Origin: Lachnospiraceae bacterium
GTDB taxonomy: Bacteria; Bacillota; Clostridia; Lachnospirales; Lachnospiraceae
NCBI GenBank assembly: GCA_017962825.1
Contig: JAGCUO010000074.1
Location: 1-33,716 of the forward strand
DNA: 33,716 nucleotides
Direction of reading: 5' to 3'
Shown here: positions 7,091 through 14,590 of the stretch, in pieces
Numbering within the stretch: the stretch's first letter is position 1
How the letters are laid out: every line of letters starts with the position of its first letter
Notes under the pieces: model-generated
Told to the model about the DNA's origin: nothing
Databases searched by the model: none
What the model saw: only the letters and a program-made list of their open reading frames with translations
Program-made: the position numbers and the translations under genes

Positions 7091-8056
7091 TTATTTATTT
7101 ACGAGATGTACGGCAAATCCGCCGATCTCTTCTTTCATATAGATAGCTTTGAGCTTACCCTTTGCATCCTTCTTGGCGGTAGACTCATCAAACTCTACGC
7201 CGAGAACGGAGCTGAGATAGTTAACGGCTCTCTCAATGTAATTGGTTCTGATAGCAATGTGACCGTTGGTTCCGAGATAGGGAGCTTTCATGTACTCAAC
7301 GGCTCCGCCTGCAAATACGGAAGAGTTGCCGTTCTTAACGGGCATTCCGAATATAAAAGCAAATCTCTGAGCTGCCTTTAATGCTTCATCTTCGCTTCCC
7401 ATGTTTACGCCTACATGTGCAAGTTCGAATCCGAGCATGGTCTTTACTGCTTCTCTTGTAAGTTCTTCGATCTTATCAAAGTCACCGTTTGCAATAAGAT
7501 CTCCGGGAACCATCCATGATCCGCCGCAAGCGATTACCTTGGGGAAATCAAGATATGAATTGATGTTTCCGGCATTGATACCGCCGGTAGGCATAAACTT
7601 CATGTTAACGTAAGGAGCTGCCATTGCCTTGATCTTGGCAATACCGCCGCTCTGCTCAGCGGGGAAAAACTTAACAACTTCAAGTCCGAACTCGATAGCC
7701 GTCTCGATCTCTGAAGGAGAATTAACTCCGGGAGTGATGGGAATGTTTTTATCAACGCAGTACTTTACGATCTTGGGATTGAGTCCGGGGCTTACGATAA
7801 ACTTAGCGCCCGCTTCTACTGCCTTATCAACCTGCTCGGTAGTAAGAACGGTTCCTGCGCCAACGATCATGTCGGGATGAGTCTCGGTCATGATCTTGAT
7901 TGCCTCTGCTGCGGCACCTGTTCTGAAGGTTACTTCCGCACAGGGGATTCCGCCTTTGCAAAGAGCGTCTGCAAGAGGGGCTGCATCTTTAGCATCGTCA
8001 AGTTTTACAACAGGTACGATTCCAATTTTGCTGATTGTTTCAAGTATCGGTAACAT
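7091..8056 (-). CDS. kdgA: KHG/KDPG aldolase with C-terminal VOC-like domain
   Basis: Residues 1-212 are a class I KDPG/KHG aldolase, which cleaves 2-keto-3-deoxy-6-phosphogluconate to pyruvate and glyceraldehyde-3-phosphate. Visible are Glu41 in AEVTFRT, the strand GAGTV, and the Schiff-base Lys129 in VVKFFPAEQSGG. The loop PTGGIN binds phosphate. Residues 213-321 form a second domain with the beta-alpha-beta rhythm of the vicinal oxygen chelate (glyoxalase/bleomycin) fold: ELAHVGVNM, then GHIAIRTNYIERAVNYLSS, then GGFAVHLV. The usual aldolase is about 205-215 residues, so this is a fusion. AGGAG precedes the ATG. It sits between the SDR and kdgK genes in one operon. The VOC part may be structural or act on a ketoacid; this is unknown. 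Confidence 0.92.
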   Translation of the reverse strand: MLPILETISKIGIVPVVKLDDAKDAAPLADALCKGGIPCAEVTFRTGAAAEAIKIMTETHPDMIVGAGTVLTTEQVDKAVEAGAKFIVSPGLNPKIVKYCVDKNIPITPGVNSPSEIETAIEFGLEVVKFFPAEQSGGIAKIKAMAAPYVNMKFMPTGGINAGNINSYLDFPKVIACGGSWMVPGDLIANGDFDKIEELTREAVKTMLGFELAHVGVNMGSEDEALKAAQRFAFIFGMPVKNGNSSVFAGGAVEYMKAPYLGTNGHIAIRTNYIERAVNYLSSVLGVEFDESTAKKDAKGKLKAIYMKEEIGGFAVHLVNK

Positions 8057-8100
8057 CTTCTTTATCTCCTATATATTTGCCGCTTAATGCGGTATTAAAC

Positions 8101-8916
8101 TTAATCATTCTCCACCGGATCCTTGCCCATATAAGCGATAAGACCTCCGTCCGCATAAATGACCTGTCCGTTTATATAATCCGAGGACGGCGAAGCGAGG
8201 AAAATTGCAAGTCCCGTGATATCATCGGCCTTTCCCCAGCGCCCTGCGGGAGTTCTGGATATTATGAAGTTATCATAAGGATGACGGGATCCGTCTTTGC
8301 CTTTTCTTTTTAACGGCTCCGTGGCATCGCTTTCCAGATATCCGGGTCCGATGGCATTACACTGAATACCTTTTGTTCCGTATTCGGAACATATGCTTCT
8401 GGTCAGCATCTTAAGTCCGCCCTTAGCCGTAGCATATGCGGCCACCGTTTCCCTTCCAAGTTCGCTCATAACGGAAAGCATGTTTATGATCTTTCCGCCG
8501 CCTCTTTTGATCATTGAAGGAATAACAGCTTTGGAGCAGATAAAAGGTCCGGTAAGATCCGTGGAAACAACCGAATTCCACTGCTCAACACTCATCTCCG
8601 CAAGAGGAGCTCTCCTGATGATGGAGGCATTGTTTACCAGGATATCGATTGGACCGACTTTTTCTTCAACTCCTTTTACAAATGCGGCAACCTGTTTTTC
8701 GTTTGTTACATCGCAGGCTGCACCGTATACTTCAATACCGAGCTTTTTGTATTCCTCAAGTCCTTTTTTGACAAGATCTTTATTGATGTCATTAAAGACG
8801 ATCTTCGCTCCGGCTTCGTGATATGCTTTTGCGATTTCCAGTCCGAGTCCCGAAGAGGCTCCGGTGATCCAGGCAACCTTTCCGTCCAGTTTAAATCTGT
8901 CTAGAATTGAAGGCAT
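8101..8916 (-). CDS. Gluconate 5-dehydrogenase / KduD-type short-chain dehydrogenase
   Basis: The 271-residue NAD(P)-dependent SDR is started at ATG 8916, with AAGGAGGAG 4 bases upstream. An in-frame TTG 18 bases earlier overlaps that site and is less likely. The Rossmann motif TGASSGLG (18-25), NNAS, Ser148 and the Tyr161-x3-Lys165 pair are intact. The segment SELGRETVAAYATAKGGLKM and the DGSRHPYDNFI insert match the gluconate 5-dehydrogenase / DhuD group. In that group, enzymes in uronate clusters interconvert 2,5-diketo-3-deoxygluconate and KDG. Since kdgA and kdgK follow (44 and 14 bp gaps), the KDG-forming role used for unsaturated uronates is favoured over gluconate oxidation. The partner isomerase (KduI/DhuI) is not in the window. 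It is the first gene of the operon. Confidence 0.88.
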   Translation of the reverse strand: MPSILDRFKLDGKVAWITGASSGLGLEIAKAYHEAGAKIVFNDINKDLVKKGLEEYKKLGIEVYGAACDVTNEKQVAAFVKGVEEKVGPIDILVNNASIIRRAPLAEMSVEQWNSVVSTDLTGPFICSKAVIPSMIKRGGGKIINMLSVMSELGRETVAAYATAKGGLKMLTRSICSEYGTKGIQCNAIGPGYLESDATEPLKRKGKDGSRHPYDNFIISRTPAGRWGKADDITGLAIFLASPSSDYINGQVIYADGGLIAYMGKDPVEND

Positions 8917-8945
8917 TTTCTCCTCCTTACCCAAAACACAACATC

Positions 8946-8974
8946 ATAATAGCACAAGGTTTTAAATTATGAAA
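8946..8974 (-). promoter_or_regulatory. Promoter of the SDR-kdgA-kdgK operon
   Basis: On the minus strand the extended -10 TGCTATTAT (hexamer 8946-8951) lies 17 bases after TTTCAT (8969-8974). The -35 is weak, compensated by the TGn element. This suits a promoter needing activation or under repression. The ATG is 30 bp downstream. Confidence 0.6.
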
Positions 8975-9014
8975 GGGCTTACATGACTTATTTTTCGCCA
9001 TATGTGGTAACAGG

Positions 9015-9034
9015 GTAACAGTGGGAACTGTTAC
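9015..9034. promoter_or_regulatory. Palindrome GTAACAGT-4-ACTGTTAC upstream of the KDG operon
   Basis: Eight-base arms at 9015-9022 and 9027-9034 are perfect. A further half copy, GGTAACAG at 9007-9014, precedes it as a direct repeat. It centres about 50 bp upstream of the operon's -35 element, a typical activator position, and abuts the 3' end of the candidate small RNA. The T-run lies on the wrong side for a terminator. Confidence 0.5.
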
Positions 9035-9123
9035 AAAAAAATGCCGGCCGGAGCGTGTTCTCAGGGTTAATCTTTAGTATTCGCAACTGGACACCTCCGA
9101 TTACTTCCTCCCGGAACCGGCAC
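9035..9123 (-). ncRNA. Candidate structured small RNA with own promoter and terminator
   Basis: On the minus strand the start predicted from the promoter at 9128-9156 falls at about 9121-9123. There TGCCGG (9117-9122) pairs with CCGGCA (9042-9047), immediately followed by seven T (9035-9041). Within this long closing helix, extended by CCGG/CCGG, a TTCC-GGGA-GGAA hairpin with a GNRA-type loop and a GTGT/ACAC helix are visible. The whole is about 88 bases. It may be a free small RNA, a leader of the KDG operon ending in a terminator, or merely the histidine kinase's terminator with an unusually large loop. It matches no RNA family I know. Confidence 0.45.
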
Positions 9124-9127
9124 CTTT

Positions 9128-9156
9128 ACAATATGACCATGTTTCCCCGAGGTCAA
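9128..9156 (-). promoter_or_regulatory. Promoter overlapping the histidine kinase stop codon
   Basis: TTGACC (9151-9156), a 17-base spacer and TATTGT (9128-9133) on the minus strand. The -35 contains the kinase's TGA stop. It would start transcription exactly at the base of the structured element 9035-9123. Confidence 0.5.
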
Positions 9157-11438
9157 GTGATATTTGGAACGATAAGACCGGGAGAGATATTCTTCATTAC
9201 CGCTTCCTCAAGCTCCAGAGGATCCACCGGCTTGGACAGATATCCGTTAAAGCCGGCTTTCACATACATCTCCATGCTTCCCGATACGGCATTGGCTGTA
9301 AGAGCTATCTCCGGAGTATTTCTGTTGGGATTGTTCTCATCTTCCCTGATCATATGCAGAGTCTCTATACCGTCGGGAGAAGGCATCATGTGATCCATGA
9401 ATATTACATCGTATTTATTCTTAAGCGTAAGCTCAAGCGCCTGTTCCCCGCCGTATGCCTGGTCTATCATGACCTTTGTATCTTTGAGGAGGGATACGAA
9501 TACCGCAACATTCATTTCATTGTCATCGACTATCAGTATGCGGGCTGAAGGAGCGGTAAAGGATGCCACGTACCTTTTTCTTCTGACCTTCTGCGTTGTC
9601 TTATTGAACTTCACGGAACCGATAAATGTCGCATCACTGATCCTTTGAGGAATCCTTACCGTAAAAACAGAACCTTCACCATACCTGCTTGATACCTTGA
9701 TGGTGCCGCCCATGCCTTCGCACAGCTTCTTGGTAATGGCAAGTCCGAGACCCGTTCCTTCGATATTTCGATTCTTTTTAAGATCAACTCTGGTAAAGCT
9801 GTCAAAAATATGATCCAGACTTTCCGGACGTATTCCCATTCCCGTATCGCTTACGGATATTTCCAGGTCAAAGCCCTCATCCGTATAATCTCCGCTTACG
9901 GAAATCCTGATGTAACCTTCATTGGTATATTTAACTGCATTGGTAACAAGGTTCAAAAGGATCTGTTCAATCTTCCCAGCATCACCGATAAGGCCTGAGG
10001 GCATACCGGGATCCACATCAAGTGCGATCCTGAGATTTTTCTCGGACGCTCTCTTTTCCAGCATGATACCTGCAGTGTCCGCAAGTTCCTGAATGGAGTA
10101 TTCTTTTTCGTCAAGTTCGAAATTTCCCGCTTCTATCTTGGAGAAATCAAGAACGTCGTTGATCAGATTCAGAAGAATGTGCCCCGCTTTTTCCACATCC
10201 CTGGAATATCCGAGTATGACCAGATCTTTGGCTTCCCTTGAGATCATCTCGTTCATTCCGAGGATCGTATTTATGGGAGTTCTTATCTCATGGGACATTG
10301 CAGACAGGAAATCGCTCTTGGCATTGGAAGCTTCCAGAGCTCTTTTTTCCGCGGCCGCCAGCTTTTCGTTTTTCTCCTCGATGGATGCGATATACTCGTT
10401 GTCCTTGGTTACATCATTGAATTCGATCAGATATCCGTATACGGTGTTTCCCAGAAACTCAAGTGCTCTTTTTCTGCTGAGATATTTTACTTCGCTCTTT
10501 AATACTCTTCCCGACAGCTTCAGAGTCTCTTTGTAAGAAGCCTTTGTATCCTCCTCGTTTCCGGCATTCATTCTGTCGAATCTTTTAAGAAGATCGGTTA
10601 TCTCGGGAAGATTTCCGGATAATTTCCTGTCTATCTGCTGGTATTTTAAATTTTCGAAATACTGACGTGCCAGGGCATTGGAACCCAGGTAGTTTTTATT
10701 TTTATCAAAAACAATATAGGCGTATTCTTCCCTCTTCTCCCATGCACTCATGATGTTATAAGACATGTCATACATACTGACCCTTTTATAGATCACAAGA
10801 ATGGTCAGTTCGGTAATAAGATATGCTATGGCATTCAACTCAAAATGAATGTGAAGAAGTCTGTCTATAAAATAGATTATGACATTGGTGAAAAGAAAGA
10901 CCGAATAAAGGATCGTGGTCTTGTAGGATACAATGTTCCTTTTTTTGATTGCAATAGCCGTAATATAGCCGACTGCGATGATGTATATCGCCAGCATCGC
11001 ATAATAGGAATAATGCAAAGGACCGTATTCTTTTACCAACACGGTGAATCCTCCCGCATCCTCTAAGGCTACGCTCTTGTAATAAAGAGCCGACCTTCCG
11101 ACGGTAAAAGTACAGCCGATCACGAACGTTGAAACGCTGACAAGAAAGATATTAACTCTGTGGGGGACATTTATGCCGGTGAGATTTGCACCGATACTGA
11201 ATACAAAAAAGGGCAGATAACATCCGCCCAAATAGATCAAAGAATTACCTATGACAGCCGCATCCAAGCTCTTCGAAACAGCAACAGTCAAGTAGCCTCC
11301 GTTTGCAACTACGACGGAACTCATCAGAAGAACTGTGTAGATGTCGGGTCTGATGCCTGATTCGATCAGCAGTACAATGTTCAGCACTGCAAATACTAAA
11401 GCGATCAGATAAATGCAGGTGACAATGTTCAAAGTCAT
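9153..11438 (-). CDS. Hybrid sensor histidine kinase with 7-TM sensor and receiver domain
   Basis: The 761-residue protein has seven hydrophobic segments (about residues 1-220), a PAS-like linker (about 235-345), a coiled coil, HisKA, HATPase and a C-terminal receiver. His383 (MSHEIRTP) is the phosphorylation site. ATP-binding boxes are the N-box at 493-500 (LLNLVTNA), DTGMGI (531-536) and GTGLGL (561-566). In the receiver the acidic pair Asp638-Asp639, phospho-acceptor Asp682 (FMDHMMP) and Lys736 (SKP) are intact. The protein is therefore competent for autophosphorylation and internal phosphorelay, but no separate HPt or output regulator is encoded nearby. Its ATG overlaps the stop of the EAL gene by four bases (ATGA), so the two are translationally coupled and probably one pathway. 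The input signal is unknown. Confidence 0.93.
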   Translation of the reverse strand: MTLNIVTCIYLIALVFAVLNIVLLIESGIRPDIYTVLLMSSVVVANGGYLTVAVSKSLDAAVIGNSLIYLGGCYLPFFVFSIGANLTGINVPHRVNIFLVSVSTFVIGCTFTVGRSALYYKSVALEDAGGFTVLVKEYGPLHYSYYAMLAIYIIAVGYITAIAIKKRNIVSYKTTILYSVFLFTNVIIYFIDRLLHIHFELNAIAYLITELTILVIYKRVSMYDMSYNIMSAWEKREEYAYIVFDKNKNYLGSNALARQYFENLKYQQIDRKLSGNLPEITDLLKRFDRMNAGNEEDTKASYKETLKLSGRVLKSEVKYLSRKRALEFLGNTVYGYLIEFNDVTKDNEYIASIEEKNEKLAAAEKRALEASNAKSDFLSAMSHEIRTPINTILGMNEMISREAKDLVILGYSRDVEKAGHILLNLINDVLDFSKIEAGNFELDEKEYSIQELADTAGIMLEKRASEKNLRIALDVDPGMPSGLIGDAGKIEQILLNLVTNAVKYTNEGYIRISVSGDYTDEGFDLEISVSDTGMGIRPESLDHIFDSFTRVDLKKNRNIEGTGLGLAITKKLCEGMGGTIKVSSRYGEGSVFTVRIPQRISDATFIGSVKFNKTTQKVRRKRYVASFTAPSARILIVDDNEMNVAVFVSLLKDTKVMIDQAYGGEQALELTLKNKYDVIFMDHMMPSPDGIETLHMIREDENNPNRNTPEIALTANAVSGSMEMYVKAGFNGYLSKPVDPLELEEAVMKNISPGLIVPNIT

Positions 11439-13390
11439 TCAACCTTCATGAAATCGAGGTATTCTCGTTCAGTCATTGGTTTCGCATAATAGAATCCCTG
11501 GATGAAATCACAACCCTGTGCCTCAAACCAGTCGGATATCTCCTTTGATTCTACACCCTCAACGACGATTCGTGCACCCATACTTTTAATAAGTTTGATG
11601 GCTTCTTCAAGGATGCGTCTCTTTTCGGGATCCGCAGCCTCATCCGTAAGGGATTTGTCGAGTTTAATGACCTTGTAAGGGAATGACATGACTCTGTGAA
11701 GATTGGAATATCCCGAGCCGTAATCATCCAGTGAAAATCTGACTCCCTCGGCGGAGATCGCATTCATGGTCTCAAGAACCCTCTCATATGCTCCGTCTGC
11801 GGCAGTCTCTGTTATCTCAAAATTGATCCAGTTGGGGTCGATATTGTATTCGGCCATGTACTTCTTGATCTTGACCGCCATATCAGCCTGCATGCACTGA
11901 ATGATGGACAGGTTGACCTCAATGTAGTCGACACCGAGTTCTTCGGGCGAATGCTGTGATAAGAACCTGCATACATCCTTTATTACGAAATCGCCGATAT
12001 GTACGATCCTTCCGGTCTTTTCCGCAGCGGGGATAAATACGGAAGGAGAAATGGAACCGAATTCTTCGGAATTGAGTCTTATAAGTGCTTCCGCACATTT
12101 ATACGTCTTATCCTTCAGCGAATAAATGGGCTGGTAATACATCTCAAATCTGTTGTGTCTGATGGCGTCCTCAATAATGGAATCGATGGAATTGAGGATC
12201 ACGAATTCTCTGTCAAAAGAGATCTCCGAATACTGAACCGGCTTCCAGGGCTCGATAAGATTCTGAATACGCTCGGAGAATTTCATAAGTTCTTCTTTTT
12301 CCGAAATATCATCGGGGATAAGAACGGAGCAGATACACATATCCAGCTGTACATCATAACCCGCACCCGAATAGCCTTCCGAATATCTGTTTACGAGCTT
12401 ATCTATCTGCTTCCTGATAAGTGCACGGTCAAATCTTCCCTGTATGATATTTGCATACAGTCCGCCTCTTAAGTAATAAAAATCGGATGTGGAAAGAATG
12501 CCCCTGTATCTTTCTTTTACCAGGACATCGGCAATGGATCTGAGTATCTTTCTGTAAACCCTGATATCGGTAAGGCTTCTTATCTCGGAGTCATTGGATA
12601 TCTTACAGAAAATGACTATTGCTCTTCTGCCGCTTAAGATAAGGTTCTCGATATCATTTTCAAAGGGAATGAATGAAGAAAGACCGGTCTCAAGATCAAT
12701 GGATTCATCGGGTCTGAACACGAAGAATGCCAGCATAAGCACGGAAAGGGATGCTCCGAACATTCCGGTCATCAGCTGGGGATAAACATCCTGAACAATG
12801 ATTGCGATCACATTGACGGGATAGACGAGAAGCATTGCAAGAAACTTCTCGACACTGAGTCTTTTCCTGATCACAAAGAGCTGGATAAGACTGAATACCA
12901 TGAAATAGAAACCGAAGTAGTCATAAACGGACATAAGATCTCCGCGAACGTATGAAATACCTTCGGCTGTGAGTGTGTAATTAAATATCCTCTGATTGAA
13001 AAAGTTGGAATAGACTAAGATCAGATAACCCAACAGCGGGAAGAAGTAAAAGAAGCCTATCCTGAAGTCGGATTTAATACGGCTCCACGTACCGCTCATG
13101 ATACCGTAAAGCCTTATGAGAAACGGCATCTGAAGTGCTCTCAGGAAACAGAAAATATATCCCATTACGAACCTGAACACAACAGAAGAACCGATGGCTG
13201 TATCCTCGTTGTAGGGAAAGGCTCTGAGTATATCAAAAATACAGCTCAGGATCATAAGAATCGCAAGCTGTATAAATGCTCTGTTCAAACCTCCGCGGTA
13301 CATCTTACGCAGAAGAAGCGATACCAGGACCGCAAGTAAAACGAAGATGGAACAAATGTCAAAATAATTTACCCTGTCAATGATCTGCAA
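11435..13390 (-). CDS. 7-TM cyclic-di-GMP phosphodiesterase (degenerate GGDEF, EAL)
   Basis: The start is TTG at 13390 with GGGGGAG 8 bases upstream; the first ATG would cut into the first membrane helix. Seven hydrophobic segments (about residues 8-225) are followed by a GGDEF-shaped region (232-375) lacking the GGDEF signature; YLRGGLY sits where it should be. A complete EAL domain (400-651) follows. Catalytic residues are present: EAL at 434-436, Asn493, Glu525, DDYG at 555-558, Lys576 and Glu611 (EGVES), then QGFYYAKP. It should hydrolyse cyclic di-GMP at the membrane, with the degenerate domain regulatory. It is coupled to the hybrid kinase, whose sensor also has seven TM segments. A promoter with TATAAT stands upstream. 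Confidence 0.92.
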   Translation of the reverse strand: MQIIDRVNYFDICSIFVLLAVLVSLLLRKMYRGGLNRAFIQLAILMILSCIFDILRAFPYNEDTAIGSSVVFRFVMGYIFCFLRALQMPFLIRLYGIMSGTWSRIKSDFRIGFFYFFPLLGYLILVYSNFFNQRIFNYTLTAEGISYVRGDLMSVYDYFGFYFMVFSLIQLFVIRKRLSVEKFLAMLLVYPVNVIAIIVQDVYPQLMTGMFGASLSVLMLAFFVFRPDESIDLETGLSSFIPFENDIENLILSGRRAIVIFCKISNDSEIRSLTDIRVYRKILRSIADVLVKERYRGILSTSDFYYLRGGLYANIIQGRFDRALIRKQIDKLVNRYSEGYSGAGYDVQLDMCICSVLIPDDISEKEELMKFSERIQNLIEPWKPVQYSEISFDREFVILNSIDSIIEDAIRHNRFEMYYQPIYSLKDKTYKCAEALIRLNSEEFGSISPSVFIPAAEKTGRIVHIGDFVIKDVCRFLSQHSPEELGVDYIEVNLSIIQCMQADMAVKIKKYMAEYNIDPNWINFEITETAADGAYERVLETMNAISAEGVRFSLDDYGSGYSNLHRVMSFPYKVIKLDKSLTDEAADPEKRRILEEAIKLIKSMGARIVVEGVESKEISDWFEAQGCDFIQGFYYAKPMTEREYLDFMKVE

Positions 13391-13423
13391 CTATAGGACT
13401 CCCCCATCTAACCCATTGTGCAT

Positions 13424-13452
13424 ATTATACCTTTTCAGAGTAACTTAAACAA
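13424..13452 (-). promoter_or_regulatory. Promoter of the EAL / histidine kinase pair
   Basis: TTGTTT (13447-13452), 17-base spacer, TATAAT (13424-13429) on the minus strand, 33 bp before the TTG start. Only a weak GCTT/AAGC hairpin with T6 lies between the rSAM stop and this promoter. Readthrough from the upstream three genes is therefore possible. Confidence 0.7.
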
Positions 13453-13466
13453 CTTAAAAAAGCTTC

Positions 13467-14579
13467 TCAAAAAAGCACATCTTTGAGGCAGATTAATGGT
13501 TTATTGGCATCGTAATCCCAACTGTGATGCGCCCCTCCGGCACACCATTTCTCATATTCACACTCTTTACAGTCTTTGTTCATTTCCGAAAGATGTTTTC
13601 TGAATATTTCGAATCTGTTCATCCATGAATCCGTAAAAGAATCCGTGTTCACATTGCCGTATATGACTTCATCCCTGGGCATGATATCGAGGCATGCGGT
13701 GATATCGCCGTTTGCCCTTACAGAGGCGGTAAATACACCGGCATTGCACAAAAACATCTTATCCCTTACATTGCCTTCAAGATCGAATCCCAGGAAATGC
13801 GAACAGCCGTATTCCACGGGAAATCCTTCTCTTCTTTTCTCCAGTATAAAAGAAAACAGTCTTCTCTGATCGTCGGGAGTAAGGAGCATATCCGGGTACT
13901 CGAGAGCTCGTCCGATAGGCTCTATTCCAATTACTCTCCAGGAATCAACATCGATCCCGTCCACCACATTAAAGAGTTCGTCCAGCTCCGTGATATTCTT
14001 ATGATTTATTACGGTTGTAATCTGGATGGCATGGAAAAAGTCCTCATCGATGAGGTTTTGAATGCCTCTCATGGCGAGTTTATATCCGCCCTTAAGTCCC
14101 CTCTGTCTGTCGTGGGTTTCTTCAAGACCGTCAATGCTGACGGATATGGTAGCCATACCGCATTCTTTTAAACGATGTGCGGCTTCTTTTGTAATAAAGG
14201 TGGCATTGGAGGTCATTCCCCACACAAAGCCCTTTTCATGGATGTAAGAAACGATATCAAAAAAATCCGGACGGAGCATGGGCTCCCCTCCGGTAATACA
14301 TATCATGATCCTTTTTTTGTCAAAATTCTCCGCTACCTCATCCAGGACTTCCTTTATCTTCTCAAAAAAAAGCCCCGTAGGAATTCCGGGCTCGCATCTT
14401 GATCCGCAGTGGAAACATTTTTCATTACATGAAAGTGTCAGTTCGAAAAAAAGATGCCTGAGGTCAGGCTTTTCGTAAAGTTTTTCCCTGACCTCAGACC
14501 TTTTATCAAGAATAGTCTTCTTATACTCCATAACTTCCGGAGCTTCTGCGGAATATTCTTTGAATTCTTCAAGATTCAT
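13467..14579 (-). CDS. Radical SAM/SPASM peptide maturase
   Basis: A 370-residue enzyme started at ATG 14579 (GAGG 7 bases upstream; a GTG just before is the alternative). The radical SAM cluster is Cys51-x3-Cys55-x2-Cys58 in TLSCNEKCFHCGSRC, followed by the SAM-binding GGEP (97-100). The C-terminal SPASM-like part has Cys278-x12-Gly-x4-Cys296, Cys337-x2-Cys340-x5-Cys346 (WCAGG) and Cys364, enough for auxiliary iron-sulphur clusters. Such enzymes modify residues of ribosomally made peptides. The N-terminal stretch LRHLFFELTLSC resembles TIGR04133-type maturases paired with lipoproteins in Bacteroidetes (from memory). No PqqD-like recognition domain is present. It begins 11 bp after the VYGPP lipoprotein gene, the obvious substrate. 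Confidence 0.9.
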   Translation of the reverse strand: MNLEEFKEYSAEAPEVMEYKKTILDKRSEVREKLYEKPDLRHLFFELTLSCNEKCFHCGSRCEPGIPTGLFFEKIKEVLDEVAENFDKKRIMICITGGEPMLRPDFFDIVSYIHEKGFVWGMTSNATFITKEAAHRLKECGMATISVSIDGLEETHDRQRGLKGGYKLAMRGIQNLIDEDFFHAIQITTVINHKNITELDELFNVVDGIDVDSWRVIGIEPIGRALEYPDMLLTPDDQRRLFSFILEKRREGFPVEYGCSHFLGFDLEGNVRDKMFLCNAGVFTASVRANGDITACLDIMPRDEVIYGNVNTDSFTDSWMNRFEIFRKHLSEMNKDCKECEYEKWCAGGAHHSWDYDANKPLICLKDVLF

Positions 14580-14590
14580 CACTTACCTCT

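Noticed and set aside
9015-9041. Palindrome 9015-9034 with seven A as a terminator
   Set aside because: On the plus strand the tract is A, not T; on the minus strand the T-run precedes the stem. The T-run belongs to the helix closing at 9042-9047.
9095-9124. Resemblance of TTCC-GGGA-GGAAG to the SRP RNA core
   Set aside because: The flanking AGG and AGCAG elements that pair asymmetrically in SRP RNA are missing, and the predicted start leaves no 5' domain.
13440-13480. Strong terminator between the radical SAM and EAL genes
   Set aside because: Only a 4-bp GCTT/AAGC stem with T6 is found; too weak to claim as a separate feature.
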